Below are positions 23,594 through 33,368 of a stretch of DNA of 64,000 bases, in pieces. The translations under genes were made by a program, and so were the position numbers. The stretch's first letter is position 1; every line of letters starts with the position of its first letter. The stretch comes from a gamma proteobacterium symbiont of Ctena orbiculata (GTDB lineage: Bacteria; Pseudomonadota; Gammaproteobacteria; Chromatiales; Chromatiaceae), in contig QBVD01000027.1 in the NCBI GenBank assembly GCA_003058525.1, forward strand, positions 1 to 64,000, in the 5' to 3' direction. The notes beneath the pieces are model-generated. The model made no database searches. It was not told where the DNA came from and saw only the letters and a program-made list of their open reading frames with translations.

Positions 23594-24892
23594 CTAGCTC
23601 AATGGTTGTACGGCAGTTTGTCCAATACCCAAAGGCATCGCTGGCGTTGACCCTTGAAAAGTGTGAGTGATTGCATAAAAAGATAGTTCCTTTTGTCTGA
23701 TTTTACGTCCCCAACCGGCAATTTTTCTGCCTTTTATGCGCTGACACCACTGGATCGGGTTTTTCGGCTGTCCATTGTGTCTGATGCCGAAATAGACCCC
23801 GGATGATGTCCGACCGCCACTGTTGCCCACCTGGGCCACCACCTCTCCCGGCTCAACCCACTCGCCCGTCTCTTTGAAGAGGCTCTGGTTGTGGCCATAC
23901 AGGCTCATGTAACCTTCGCCATGATCGATGATCAGCAACAACCCGAAACCCCGCAGCCAATCGGCGAAGGCGACCCTGCCGTGGTGAATGGCGCGAACCT
24001 CCTGCCCTTCCGGGGCGGCGATGAGCACCCCGTCCCACTTGAGTTTACCCACCTGCCGCTCCGACCCGAAACGCGCCACCAGCCTGCCGCGAGAGGGCCA
24101 GGGCAGTTTGCCTTTACGGGAGTTGAAGGGAACATGAGCGGTGGAGTCGAGGGGGATGTCGGAGAGCGCCTGCTGGATCTGCGTAAGCAGCGACCGAAGT
24201 TGCTTCTCATCCGACTTGAGACCATCCAGCTCCTCCCCTTTGTCCTTCAAGCGCTTGTTGAGACTCGCGATGATCTTCTTTCGTCCGGTCCTGGCCGCTT
24301 CTAGCTGTCGTTTCTGGTTTTGGTTCTTCGACAGCAGCTGTTGCAAACGCTGCTCCTCCTGAGCTATCTCCCGCTCGATGCTCCGTAGATGCCGCAGACT
24401 CTCTTTAATTGTGTTCATCTGCTGCACACGGGCCGAATTGAAATAATCGTAGTACACCATAATACGACTGACTACGGCGGGATCCTGCTGATTGAGCAGT
24501 ATTTTCAACTTTTCCTGCCGCCCCATGGCATAGCCCGCGCGTAGCTGCCGCTCAAGCGAGGCCCGGTGCTGATCCAGGTGAAGGCGTGCATCGGCACGCT
24601 CACTTTCAAGCCCGGCAAGACGGCGCTTCTGTCGGTTCAAACTCTGTTCCGTCACCCGGATTCGGCGGGCGAAATCACCAATCTGCTTTTCTGTATTTTG
24701 CAGGGCCTGGCTTTGTTGCTCCCACTTGCCATGGGTAGAGCGTAACTGTTTCTGCAGGGATTGGATGCGTTTTTTTACCTGCTCCAGTTTGGCTCTGGCC
24801 TGTTGCTCGGACTCCTCTGCGATAATGGGGTGGGATAAGAGGCTAAGCATCAATCCCAATAAGAGGACCATCAGGCCGCTCGCCCGCCCCAT
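23594..24892 (-). CDS. envC: Murein hydrolase activator EnvC
   Basis: 432 residues: signal peptide (LMVLLLGLMLSLLSHPIIA), long coiled coil (about 27-250) and a C-terminal LytM (M23) domain. The metal ligands are degenerate (WDGVLIAA in place of HxGxD, YFGIRHNG in place of LHFEIR), as expected for an activator of cell-division amidases rather than an active peptidase. After the usual end (NPIQWCQ) about 47 extra residues follow, which is unusual. It lies three bases after gpmI. Confidence 0.92.
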   Translation of the reverse strand: MGRASGLMVLLLGLMLSLLSHPIIAEESEQQARAKLEQVKKRIQSLQKQLRSTHGKWEQQSQALQNTEKQIGDFARRIRVTEQSLNRQKRRLAGLESERADARLHLDQHRASLERQLRAGYAMGRQEKLKILLNQQDPAVVSRIMVYYDYFNSARVQQMNTIKESLRHLRSIEREIAQEEQRLQQLLSKNQNQKRQLEAARTGRKKIIASLNKRLKDKGEELDGLKSDEKQLRSLLTQIQQALSDIPLDSTAHVPFNSRKGKLPWPSRGRLVARFGSERQVGKLKWDGVLIAAPEGQEVRAIHHGRVAFADWLRGFGLLLIIDHGEGYMSLYGHNQSLFKETGEWVEPGEVVAQVGNSGGRTSSGVYFGIRHNGQPKNPIQWCQRIKGRKIAGWGRKIRQKELSFYAITHTFQGSTPAMPLGIGQTAVQPLS

Positions 24893-24895
24893 CTA

Positions 24896-26452
24896 TCAAA
24901 CCTCCCGCGTAAAGTTAATCAATGGATGACCTTGCATCTCATCAGGTTGAGCCAGTCCCATGATTTTCAGCAGCGTTGGCGATATATCGCACAAGGCGCC
25001 GCCCTCCAGCAGTTCCGCATTGCCTCGACCAACATAGACCAACGGTACCGGATTGGTTGTATGCGCCGTGTGCGGCTGATGGTTTTCATGGTCTTCCATC
25101 TGTTCGGAATTACCATGATCCGCAGTGATCAGCAGTTCGCCGCCTGCCAGATGGATGGCCTTTAAAACCCTGCCCAGACAATGATCCAAGGTCTCGATGG
25201 CGAGTTTTGCCGCCTCATATTTCCCGGTGTGCCCCACCATGTCACTGTTGGCGTAATTGCAGATGATGACATCATGTTTGTCATCACCAATCGCCGCCAC
25301 CAGATGATCGGTGACCTCCTCGGCGCTCATTTCAGGCTTCAGATCATAGGTCGCCACCTTCGGCGACGGCACCAGGATACGCTCCTCCCCCTCAAACGGC
25401 CGCTCACGACCGCCATTGAAGAAGAAGGTGACATGGGCATATTTCTCCGTCTCGGCCAGTCGCAATTGGCGCAACCCCTGCTTGGAGATGGTTTCACCGA
25501 ATACATTACGTAACTTTTCCGGAGGGAATGCGACCGGTATCTCGAAGCGTTTGTGGTAGCGGGTGAGACTGACGAATTCGCCCAGGCTGGGACTTTGCCT
25601 GCGTTCGAAACCCGCAAAGTCCTCCTCGACGAAGGCGCTGGTCAACTGACGGGCCCGGTCTGCGCGGTAGTTGAGGAAAAACACCACATCGCCATCGCCT
25701 ATGGTTACCGGCTCCTCCCCGGCAGGCACGATAGCAGTAGTCTTGACAAACTCATCGCTCTCTCCCCGTGCATAGGCATCAAGCAGGCCTTGTCGGGCAT
25801 CTTCCACCTGATAGTTCGCCTTGCCCGCCACAAGCAAATCATAGGCCTCTTCGGTTCGATCCCAGCGGTTGTCTCGATCCATGGCGTAGTAGCGACCGGT
25901 AAGGGTTGCGATCCGTCCTCTGCCCAATTCGGCAAAAACAGTGTTCGTCGCAATGATCGAAGCCTCGGCACTCTTTGGCGGGGTATCCCTTCCATCCAGA
26001 AAGGCATGCAGATAGACATGTTGCGCCCCCCGCTCAACGGCCAGCTCGATCATGGCATGGATATGATCCTCGTGGCTATGTACGCCTCCGGGAGAGAGGA
26101 GCCCCATGATATGTATCGACTTTTGCCTGGCAATTGCCTTATCGACCGCTTCAGTCAGGGTCTCGTTAGTGAAAAAGGAACCCGTCCTGATCGAGCGGCT
26201 GACCCTGGTAAACTCCTGGTAGACCACCCGTCCAGCCCCCAGGTTGAGATGACCCACTTCCGAGTTGCCCATCTGCCCTCCCGGGAGACCGACAGAGGCC
26301 CCGGAGGTATTGATAAGGGTGTGAGGCTGCTCACGCCAGAGGCGATCCCAAACCGGCGTAACTGCATTGTCAATGGCGTTGGCTTCTGTGTCCTCGCTGT
26401 AACCCCAACCATCAAGGATGATCAGGGCAACCGGTTTGGGTCTCTCCGTCAT
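24896..26452 (-). CDS. gpmI: 2,3-bisphosphoglycerate-independent phosphoglycerate mutase
   Basis: 518 residues, the normal family length. It catalyses 3-phosphoglycerate to 2-phosphoglycerate in glycolysis/gluconeogenesis. Motifs include the early metal site [10 protein letters not shown], the phosphoserine region [17 protein letters not shown] and late metal-binding [10 protein letters not shown]. It leads the gpmI-envC-ctp-yibQ-yajL gene run. About 560 bases of repeats separate it from the divergent arsR-type gene. Confidence 0.96.
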   Translation of the reverse strand: MTERPKPVALIILDGWGYSEDTEANAIDNAVTPVWDRLWREQPHTLINTSGASVGLPGGQMGNSEVGHLNLGAGRVVYQEFTRVSRSIRTGSFFTNETLTEAVDKAIARQKSIHIMGLLSPGGVHSHEDHIHAMIELAVERGAQHVYLHAFLDGRDTPPKSAEASIIATNTVFAELGRGRIATLTGRYYAMDRDNRWDRTEEAYDLLVAGKANYQVEDARQGLLDAYARGESDEFVKTTAIVPAGEEPVTIGDGDVVFFLNYRADRARQLTSAFVEEDFAGFERRQSPSLGEFVSLTRYHKRFEIPVAFPPEKLRNVFGETISKQGLRQLRLAETEKYAHVTFFFNGGRERPFEGEERILVPSPKVATYDLKPEMSAEEVTDHLVAAIGDDKHDVIICNYANSDMVGHTGKYEAAKLAIETLDHCLGRVLKAIHLAGGELLITADHGNSEQMEDHENHQPHTAHTTNPVPLVYVGRGNAELLEGGALCDISPTLLKIMGLAQPDEMQGHPLINFTREV

Positions 26453-26629
26453 TGTTTGTTCTCTGAATATCTACTACTCATGATTAGGCCAATCGCTCAT
26501 TAAATCACCAATCCCCGAAGCAAGCCAGAATCCACGGGAAGTCGGGATTAGCATGCCAGAATTGCTCACTGATAAACCGGATAATATAAAGGGGTTCTCA
26601 TTCGGTGGAAAAACAGCGTATTATTGTAT

Positions 26630-26726
26630 TAGGGCCTGTTAACATTAATCCGATGGGCTCTGTCGCGCCTTGCCGGACTGACGATCATCCCGGGAGGTCC
26701 GACTGGATTTGTATTAAGCAGGCCTA
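26630..26726. repeat. Short MITE-like element, degenerate copy
   Basis: About 97 bp beginning AGGGCCTGTTAACATTAATC and ending with a diverged inverted copy (GGATTTGTATTAAGCAGGCC). It directly abuts the larger element that follows and shares its CTAG border. It has no coding capacity. Confidence 0.6.
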
Positions 26727-26994
26727 GGGCCTGTTAACACTAATCCAATACGCCCTGCTGGGGCTGTTTTCGTGCCCAGCAAGGCAGAATGAGCGTGGTG
26801 TAGTTATTCTACACGAGCGAATGATAACGCCGCTGGGGGCGAAAACAGCCCCAGTCCTTCGGGTTGTGCCTGAAAAAGCGCCACTCGGCGTTGCTCGTCA
26901 TTCATTTGGAATAACCAAACTTCTCTCCTCGCGCCTTGATTGGCGCTTTTTCAGGCACAACAGGGTGCATTGGATTAGTGTTAACAGGCCCTAG
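26724..26994. mobile_element. 271-bp MITE-like element with nested inverted repeats
   Basis: The ends at 26724-26749 and 26969-26994 are perfect 26-bp inverted repeats, including CTAG at both outer edges. Inside lie two more perfect inverted repeats: 15 bp (26758-26772 with 26840-26854) and 20 bp (26864-26883 with 26941-26960). There is no ORF of note. The left end is repeated as single arms elsewhere in the window (47150, 56082, 59011). It is probably a non-autonomous mobile element; no cognate transposase is seen in this window. Confidence 0.75.
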
Positions 26995-27017
26995 TTACTG
27001 GTAAAAAGGCTGGTTTC

Positions 27018-27377
27018 ATGGAAAACAAATACGACAAAAGCACCCAACCTCTCAGTCTCCAGGAGACAGAGGGGATGGAAAATCTATTTGCCACCGATGA
27101 AGACGTCGACCGTGCTTCGCGCTCACTCAAGGCCATGTCCCATCCGTTGCGCCTGAAAATACTTTGTACCCTGGGCGGCCAGGAGGTGAGCGTACAGGAT
27201 ATTGTGGAGCAGGTAGGCACTTCACAGAGCAATATCTCTCAGCATCTTGCCATACTACGGGATAAGGGCATCCTCGCATCCAGAAAAGACGCCAATCGCG
27301 TCTATTACCGGGTCAGCGATTTTCGAACCCTTAAACTGATCGGGATGATGCGCGAGGTCTTCTGCACACACAGCTGA
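27018..27377 (+). CDS. ArsR/SmtB-family transcriptional regulator
   Basis: 119 residues with a winged helix-turn-helix: LKAMSHPLRLKILCTLGGQE, then EQVGTSQSNISQHLAILRDKG and the wing SRKDANRVYYRVSD. The classical ELCVCDL-type metal site is replaced by EVSVQDIVEQ, so metal sensing at that site is unlikely. A redox or other ligand, or none, is possible. It begins 23 bases after the MITE-like element and has no evident target gene beside it. Confidence 0.88.
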   Translation: MENKYDKSTQPLSLQETEGMENLFATDEDVDRASRSLKAMSHPLRLKILCTLGGQEVSVQDIVEQVGTSQSNISQHLAILRDKGILASRKDANRVYYRVSDFRTLKLIGMMREVFCTHS

Positions 27378-27532
27378 AGGCTGATTCTGTCCGTTCCCGC
27401 CTCAGGCGGGCTGTCGCTGATTAAAGATGCCGAATCAATTCTCATGGTTATCGGCAATCAGCCCTTAACCCTACTGCCCTCCTGTTATAAACTCTCCCCC
27501 CCTTGATAGATTAATCTGCATAAGAGGCACCA

Positions 27533-27955
27533 ATGCAACAGCTCATCGAATTCACGATGAATCACTGGATACTCGTCCTTACGTTTGTCGTAGTGGCCGG
27601 ATTCCTGATATTCAACCTGCTTGTCGGTGACAAAAACGCCGTCGATCCCGTCACCGCCACTGAGTTGATCAACCATCAGGATGCCGTGGTGGTGGATGTA
27701 AGACCGGCAGCCGACTTCAACAAGGGCCATATCATCAATGCGATCAGCATACCCAGTAATGGCTTCGCCAATCAGATAGGTGCGCTCAATAAATACAAGG
27801 AGAAACCGATAATTATCAGCTGTCGCTCCGGCGCCCAGTCCTCGGCCGCCACTGGGCAACTGAAAAAAGCCGGATTCGAACAAGTTTACAACCTGAAAGG
27901 GGGTATACTTGCCTGGCAAAGTGCGAATCTTCCCATTACCCGGAAATCCAAGTAG
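27533..27955 (+). CDS. yibN: Membrane-anchored rhodanese-like protein (YibN)
   Basis: 140 residues: an N-terminal membrane helix (about 12-31) and a single rhodanese domain with the active-site Cys in IISCRSGAQSS. It would carry sulfur as a persulfide or act in redox transfer at the inner membrane. It leads a run with secB and gpsA. In E. coli the order is yibN-grxC-secB-gpsA; grxC is missing here. Confidence 0.9.
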   Translation: MQQLIEFTMNHWILVLTFVVVAGFLIFNLLVGDKNAVDPVTATELINHQDAVVVDVRPAADFNKGHIINAISIPSNGFANQIGALNKYKEKPIIISCRSGAQSSAATGQLKKAGFEQVYNLKGGILAWQSANLPITRKSK

Positions 27956-27977
27956 CCCCACCTCATAGGAAGCAGTC

Positions 27978-28466
27978 ATGACAGATGCCAAACAAGACGA
28001 ACAGAATCGAGAATTCGCCCTGCAGCGAATCTATACCAAGGATATCTCATTCGAAACACCAAACACTCCGGCGGTTTTCCAGCAAGAGTGGAAACCGGAG
28101 ACCGGCGTAAACCTCAACACTGAGGTAAACAAACTCACTGACACCGCGTATGAAGTGACGCTCTCCGTCACGGTGACCACTAAGGTGGGAGACAACACGG
28201 CCTACCTGGTAGAGGTCAAACAGGCGGGGATCTTCAGCATCACAGGCTTTCCCGATCAGGAGATGGGCCCGCTGCTTGGCGCCTACTGCCCGAATCAGCT
28301 CTTCCCCTTTGTGCGCGAGGCCATCTCCGACATTGTCATGAAGGGAAGTTTCCCGCAGTTGGTGCTGCAACCGGTCAATTTCGATATGTTGTATGCACAG
28401 CATCAACAGGAGTTGGCGAAAAAGGCGCAGGCGCAGGCCCAGGCCGAGAGCGAAGCCCAGCACTGA
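27978..28466 (+). CDS. secB: Protein-export chaperone SecB
   Basis: 162 residues, family-typical: QRIYTKDISFETPNTPAVFQ at the start and a late LLGAYCPNQLFPFVREAISD segment. It is a tetrameric cytoplasmic chaperone that keeps preproteins unfolded and hands them to SecA. It lies 22 bases after yibN and before gpsA. The C-terminal tail is Ala/Gln/Glu-rich low complexity. Confidence 0.96.
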   Translation: MTDAKQDEQNREFALQRIYTKDISFETPNTPAVFQQEWKPETGVNLNTEVNKLTDTAYEVTLSVTVTTKVGDNTAYLVEVKQAGIFSITGFPDQEMGPLLGAYCPNQLFPFVREAISDIVMKGSFPQLVLQPVNFDMLYAQHQQELAKKAQAQAQAESEAQH

Positions 28467-28520
28467 GCAGAATGGTTGCTTGGTAACAGGCCCTTATGAA
28501 CTCGAAGCGAATTCAGCGCC

Positions 28521-29531
28521 ATGGATGAGCCGAATAACAGTACCATCGCGGTACTCGGGGCCGGATCCTGGGGAACAGCCCTGGCGATACTGCTCAGCGG
28601 CAACGGCCACAGGGTCAGCCTATGGGGTCATCTGCAAGAGGAGATCGAGGCGCTGATCCGGGACCGGGAAAACAAGCAATACCTCCCGGGGGTTGGGTTT
28701 CCGCCAATGCTTCATCCTGAAATCGAACTGCACAAGGCCTTACACGGCGCTTCAGAGATCCTTATCGCCGTACCCAGCCACGCCTTTCAAAGCGTTGCCT
28801 CCAACATAGCCCCCTTGCTGCAGGCCCAGCCCGGTATCACCTGGGCAACCAAGGGTTTTGAGCCGGGAACGCAACAACTTTTGAGCGAGGTGGCCGCCGA
28901 ACGGCTGCCCGGACGAGAGCTGGCTGTCATCTCCGGACCGACCTTCGCCGGCGAGGTGGCGAGGGGATTACCCACCGCTGTCACTGTTGCAGCCACTACA
29001 ACAGAACACGCGGAACGCATTGCCGAACTCCTCCACGCCCCCTGGTTTCGTGCCTATACCAGCGATGACCTGGTCGGGGTACAGGTAGGCGGCGCCAGCA
29101 AAAACGTCCTCGCCATTGCGGCCGGTATCGCCGACGGACTCGGCTTTGGCGCCAACACCCGAGCTGCATTGATCACGCGCGGGCTGACTGAGATCATGCG
29201 GCTGGGCCTCAAACTCGGCGGCAGGCAGGAGACCTTCATGGGGCTTGCCGGACTGGGCGACCTGGTATTGACCTGCACCGACAACCAATCCCGCAATCGC
29301 CGCATGGGCCTGGCCCTTGCCGAGGGTCTTTCCATGGAAAGGGCCCGGTTGAGTATCGGGCAGGAAGTGGAAGGGGTACACGCGGCCCAGGAGGTCTACG
29401 CCCTGTCGCAAAGGCATGGTGCGGAGATGCCGATATCCGAGCAGGTCTATCGGGTGCTGTATGAGGGATTGGCGCCTAAAGAGGCCGTGCACAACCTGCT
29501 GGAGAGGCGGCAAAAGGCCGAGGGTCTGTAA
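28521..29531 (+). CDS. gpsA: Glycerol-3-phosphate dehydrogenase [NAD(P)+]
   Basis: 336 residues. It reduces dihydroxyacetone phosphate to sn-glycerol 3-phosphate for phospholipid synthesis. The Rossmann motif is IAVLGAGSWGTALAILLSGN, the catalytic lysine region is GGASKNVLAIAAGIADGL, and GLAGLGDLVLTCTDNQSRNR follows. It is downstream of secB in the same direction and convergent with trmL. Confidence 0.96.
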   Translation: MDEPNNSTIAVLGAGSWGTALAILLSGNGHRVSLWGHLQEEIEALIRDRENKQYLPGVGFPPMLHPEIELHKALHGASEILIAVPSHAFQSVASNIAPLLQAQPGITWATKGFEPGTQQLLSEVAAERLPGRELAVISGPTFAGEVARGLPTAVTVAATTTEHAERIAELLHAPWFRAYTSDDLVGVQVGGASKNVLAIAAGIADGLGFGANTRAALITRGLTEIMRLGLKLGGRQETFMGLAGLGDLVLTCTDNQSRNRRMGLALAEGLSMERARLSIGQEVEGVHAAQEVYALSQRHGAEMPISEQVYRVLYEGLAPKEAVHNLLERRQKAEGL

Positions 29532-29564
29532 CTCAACGCCGGAAATCCCTCAATCCAAATCCAA

Positions 29565-30029
29565 TCAAACTCCACCCTCGAAGCCCGCTTGACGCCAGGC
29601 CTCATAGAGAATCAACGAGACCGCGTTGGAGAGATTCAAACTACGACTGTGCGGTAACATGGGAATGCGGATACGTTGAGTCGGTTCCAACCCGCCCAGT
29701 ACATTCGCCGGCAGACCCCGACTCTCCGGACCGAACAACAGCGCATCACCGGGCAAAAATACCACATCCGCATAGCAGCGCTGCGCCTTGGTGGTGCAGG
29801 CATAGAGATTTTTCGGCGCTATCCTTTCCATAAACGCCTCGATGGTCTCATACTCCCCGATATCGGCCCACTCCCGGTAATCGAGCCCTGCCCGTCGCAG
29901 CCTTTTATCATCCAGATCGAAGCCCAGGGGGTGAATCAGATGTAATTTGCTGCCACTATTGGCACACAGGCGTATGATATTTCCTGTATTCGGTGGAATT
30001 TCCGGCTCGTAGAGCACAACATGGAACAC
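29565..30029 (-). CDS. trmL: tRNA (cytidine(34)-2'-O)-methyltransferase TrmL
   Basis: 154 residues of the SPOUT class, standard TrmL/YibK length. The knot motifs are visible: PEIPPNTGNIIRLCANSG near the start, LLFGPESRGLP and RIPMLPHSRSLNLSNAVSLI near the end. It methylates the wobble ribose of certain tRNA-Leu isoacceptors. It is convergent with gpsA and divergent from the pyrD-like gene, with about 30 bases between starts. Confidence 0.93.
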   Translation of the reverse strand: MFHVVLYEPEIPPNTGNIIRLCANSGSKLHLIHPLGFDLDDKRLRRAGLDYREWADIGEYETIEAFMERIAPKNLYACTTKAQRCYADVVFLPGDALLFGPESRGLPANVLGGLEPTQRIRIPMLPHSRSLNLSNAVSLILYEAWRQAGFEGGV

Positions 30030-30063
30030 TCCTCACCCCCGGCTGGAGAAACAGAATAGATTG

Positions 30064-31032
30064 ATGAACAATAGCGGCCCTTCAACCCTGCAGACTGCGT
30101 TCTGTGGACTTAAATTCAATTCACCCATTGTACTGCTCTCAGGATGTGTCGGTTTCGGCGAAGAGTACACAAGGGTGAGCGGCTTCAGCAATCGGGATGC
30201 CGGCGCCGTCTGCCTCAAAGGGACCACCCTGGAGCCACGCCTGGGCAATCAGCCCCATCGAGTCTATGAAACACCGGATGGCATGTTGAATGCAATCGGA
30301 CTACAGAATCCCGGTGTCGATCATGTCATCGATGAGATTCTTCCCTCCCTCGATTTCACCGAGACCCGTTTCATCGCCAACGTCTCCGGCTCCACGGTGG
30401 AAGAGTATTTTGAAGTCACCCGGCGTTTCGACGACTCACCCATCGATGCCATAGAGATCAATATCTCCTGTCCCAACGTCAAGCAGGGCGGTGTCGCTTT
30501 CGGTAACGATCCGGCGATGTCGGCACGCGTGGTGGAGGCTTGCAGAAAGGCGACACGCAAGCCACTGATCACAAAACTCTCCCCCAATCAGACGGATATT
30601 GCTGCCAATGCAAAAGGGTGTATTGAGGCGGGCAGTGACGCCTTCGCCGTCATCAACACTCTGATGGGCATGGCTATCGATATCGATAGCCGTACCCCTC
30701 TGATAGGCAATAACCAGGGCGGCCTTTCCGGGCCGGCGATAAAACCGGTGGCGCTGTTGAAGGTCCATCAGGTCTATCAGGTCTGCCGCGATCACAATAT
30801 TCCGATCATCGGCCAGGGGGGGATCGTTTCGGCAGAGGATGCCCTTGAGTTCATGATCGCAGGTGCCAGTGCTGTTGGTGTGGGTACAGCCCTTTTTTAT
30901 AATCCGTTAATTTGTAAAACTATCAATACCGGGATAATGCGCTATATGGAACGCCACAAACTGCAGTCAGTCGATCAACTCGTCGGGACACTGCAGTTGA
31001 ACCAACAACCGACCGCAAAATGTGGTTGCTGA
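30064..31032 (+). CDS. Dihydroorotate dehydrogenase, class 1-like
   Basis: 322 residues with the class 1 fold: LSGCVGFGEEY, catalytic-loop Cys in EINISCPNVKQGG, and the FMN phosphate site IIGQGGIVSAEDALEFMIAG. Class 1B enzymes oxidise dihydroorotate with NAD via a PyrK subunit; no pyrK lies in this window, so the electron acceptor is uncertain. The C terminus ends in a CGC motif. A TTG three bases upstream is closer to the GGAG site and is an alternative start. Confidence 0.85.
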   Translation: MNNSGPSTLQTAFCGLKFNSPIVLLSGCVGFGEEYTRVSGFSNRDAGAVCLKGTTLEPRLGNQPHRVYETPDGMLNAIGLQNPGVDHVIDEILPSLDFTETRFIANVSGSTVEEYFEVTRRFDDSPIDAIEINISCPNVKQGGVAFGNDPAMSARVVEACRKATRKPLITKLSPNQTDIAANAKGCIEAGSDAFAVINTLMGMAIDIDSRTPLIGNNQGGLSGPAIKPVALLKVHQVYQVCRDHNIPIIGQGGIVSAEDALEFMIAGASAVGVGTALFYNPLICKTINTGIMRYMERHKLQSVDQLVGTLQLNQQPTAKCGC

Positions 31033-31050
31033 AAAAGGATAGTCTTAAGC

Positions 31051-32307
31051 ATGAGTGAGATTGTCGTACACCCCACACCGGAAATCCTGAAAAGGTTTCA
31101 TCCCCTGGATCAACTCAACGACATTCAACTTGAGCTGCTTGGTCGTTCCATACAGATTCATTCAGCCGGGCGAGGACTTAAGATCCTTGAACAGGGAGAT
31201 ATCACGCCATTCAGCCTCTACCTCATCAAAGGCAAGTTACGGCTTCTCTCCACTGACGGCCGGGTCACTGAAATCCTCGATGACTCCCCGCAGGCACAAA
31301 GCCCCATCGCCAATTTGATTCCCAGACGCTACACCGTAGAGGCGATGTCCCCAACGGATTACCTGGTGATCGAAAACAGTCTGCTTGAGGGCCTTTTGAA
31401 TGACGATGAAGGGTTTACCGCGACCGAGTTAGGCAGCGATAGCCAAATCATGGATCCGATACTTGCCGAAAGCAGGATGACACAGGTCCTGCTCGAAGAC
31501 CTCAATACCAACCGCCTGGTGTTGCCGAGTCTGCCCGATGTGGCGGTACGTGTTGGCCGGGCTATGCGGGACGAAACAACCAATGCGAGAAAACTGGCCA
31601 ATATCGTCCAGACCGATCCGGCGATTACAACCAAGCTCGTGCGTGCCGCAAACAGTCCTCTCTATGCCGGCGTGACACCGGTCGACTCCTGTGCCGCCGC
31701 GATTGTCCGCCTGGGCGCTGACACGACCCATAAACTGGTCCTGACTTTCGCCTTGAGAGAGTTGTTCAATACACATTCGAGTGTCCTGAAAAAGCAGATG
31801 CACAGGTTATGGGAGCATAGCGTCAAGGTGAGCGCTATCTGTTATGTCCTTGCCAAATTCTCCGGTCGCTTCAACGCCGAGCATGCCCTGCTAGCCGGAC
31901 TACTGCATGATATCGGCAACGTGGCAATACTCAGCTACGCGGAGAACTATACTGAGGTCGCCAACGACAATGAAAAGCTGGCGCAGGTGATGCGCGATTT
32001 GCGTGGCCGCATCGGTAGTGAGATTCTGCGTAGCTGGGGCTTCATCGACGACCTGATACTGGTTACGGAAGAGGCGGAAAACTGGTTCCGGGAGCATGAA
32101 GGGGAGGGGGATTATGCTGATCTGGTAATCGTTTCCCAACTGCATACCTATATCGGCAGTGATGAGATGAAGCATCTGCCGACCCTTGATCAGGTCCCTG
32201 CTGTAAAACGGCTCAACCTGGGTGAGTTGACACCAAGACTCAGCCTGAAGATCCTGGACAAGGCGGAAGAAAAGATTGCCCGCGCCAAACAGATGTTGAC
32301 GGCCTGA
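31051..32307 (+). CDS. Cyclic-nucleotide-binding-like plus HDOD domain protein
   Basis: 418 residues. Residues about 20-125 form a cNMP-binding beta-roll (GRGLKILEQGDITPFSLYLI). Residues about 155-355 form an HDOD domain (VLPSLPDVAVRVGRAMRDE, ALLAGLLHDIGNVAILSYAE) with the HD pair retained as HDIGN. HDOD proteins are regulatory and usually not active phosphodiesterases. The combination suggests a signalling hub responding to a small ligand. It lies 18 bases after the dihydroorotate dehydrogenase gene. Confidence 0.88.
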   Translation: MSEIVVHPTPEILKRFHPLDQLNDIQLELLGRSIQIHSAGRGLKILEQGDITPFSLYLIKGKLRLLSTDGRVTEILDDSPQAQSPIANLIPRRYTVEAMSPTDYLVIENSLLEGLLNDDEGFTATELGSDSQIMDPILAESRMTQVLLEDLNTNRLVLPSLPDVAVRVGRAMRDETTNARKLANIVQTDPAITTKLVRAANSPLYAGVTPVDSCAAAIVRLGADTTHKLVLTFALRELFNTHSSVLKKQMHRLWEHSVKVSAICYVLAKFSGRFNAEHALLAGLLHDIGNVAILSYAENYTEVANDNEKLAQVMRDLRGRIGSEILRSWGFIDDLILVTEEAENWFREHEGEGDYADLVIVSQLHTYIGSDEMKHLPTLDQVPAVKRLNLGELTPRLSLKILDKAEEKIARAKQMLTA

Positions 32308-32311
32308 GATC

Positions 32312-33334
32312 TTATCCGAGCATGGCAGCCAATCCACGAGTGTCGTGGTTGCTGTCGAGTACGATCTTCATGGTCATTGTCAATGGCACCGAGAGAAACA
32401 TACCCACCGGCCCCAGTATCCATCCCCAGAAGACCAGGGAAATAAAGACGATCAGCGGCGATAACCCCAGACCTTTTCCCATGAAGCGCGGTTCAATGAC
32501 ATTCCCCACCAGGCTGTTCACCACCAGGTATCCCACAGCCGTCCATAGACTCGCCTGTGGTCCGAACTGAATCAGTGCCAGCAGTACCGCCGGCACCGCA
32601 GCGATGATGGAGCCGATATTGGGCACATAGTTGAACAGAAACGCCAGCACTCCCCAGAGCACCGGATAGTCGATATCCAAAAACCACAACCAGACACCGA
32701 TCAAAATGCCGGTCAACATGCTGGTCGAGGTCTTGATCACCATATACTGCTTGATACTGGATGTGATCGCCTCCACCCTGGCCAGTGATCGCTCGGGACT
32801 TTCCGCGTGATTTTTCAATTTTGCCTGGAATGCATTCGCCTCCAGCAGCATAAAGATCACGGTAATCAGGATCAGGAAGGCCTGGGTCAGTACATTGCCG
32901 AGGCCACCCATCAACTTGCCGGCCATCGCCATCGCCTTCGCCGGATTGAAATAGGTGGTGATGGTCTGAACATTGAGTTCCACACCCAGGGTGGAGAGCC
33001 AGGTGACAAAGTTGGTGCTTTGCAGCTTTAAACTCTCCTGGTACTTGGGCAGATTGTTGGTGAAGTCATCCAACGACCCGCCGACCAGCCAGGCCATCAG
33101 CACGCCTGTCACTACGATCATACCGACGACCAGTATCATCGCCACACCGCCGGGCACGCCTTTCCCCTTCAGGAAAAACAGCGGTGGCGCAGAGATAACG
33201 GCGATAAATAGGGACAGCAGAAAAGGGATGAGTAATGTGTCGGCTGCCTTCATACCCGCCACAACCACCACGAATGCAGCCATGGACAGCAGAAAACGGG
33301 ATGTGGGCGAAATTTGGTGTGGCTGCTCGTTCAC
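32312..33334 (-). CDS. AI-2E family transporter
   Basis: 340 residues, about eight hydrophobic segments, with the late family motif GNVIEPRFMGKGLGLSPLIV. AI-2E family membrane proteins have been linked to export of autoinducer-2 or other small molecules, or to sodium/proton exchange. The substrate here cannot be told. The stop lies four bases from the convergent HDOD gene stop. Confidence 0.88.
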   Translation of the reverse strand: MNEQPHQISPTSRFLLSMAAFVVVVAGMKAADTLLIPFLLSLFIAVISAPPLFFLKGKGVPGGVAMILVVGMIVVTGVLMAWLVGGSLDDFTNNLPKYQESLKLQSTNFVTWLSTLGVELNVQTITTYFNPAKAMAMAGKLMGGLGNVLTQAFLILITVIFMLLEANAFQAKLKNHAESPERSLARVEAITSSIKQYMVIKTSTSMLTGILIGVWLWFLDIDYPVLWGVLAFLFNYVPNIGSIIAAVPAVLLALIQFGPQASLWTAVGYLVVNSLVGNVIEPRFMGKGLGLSPLIVFISLVFWGWILGPVGMFLSVPLTMTMKIVLDSNHDTRGLAAMLG

Positions 33335-33368
33335 TGCTTAATAGTTATATCAGGCGCTTGCGGAATTG

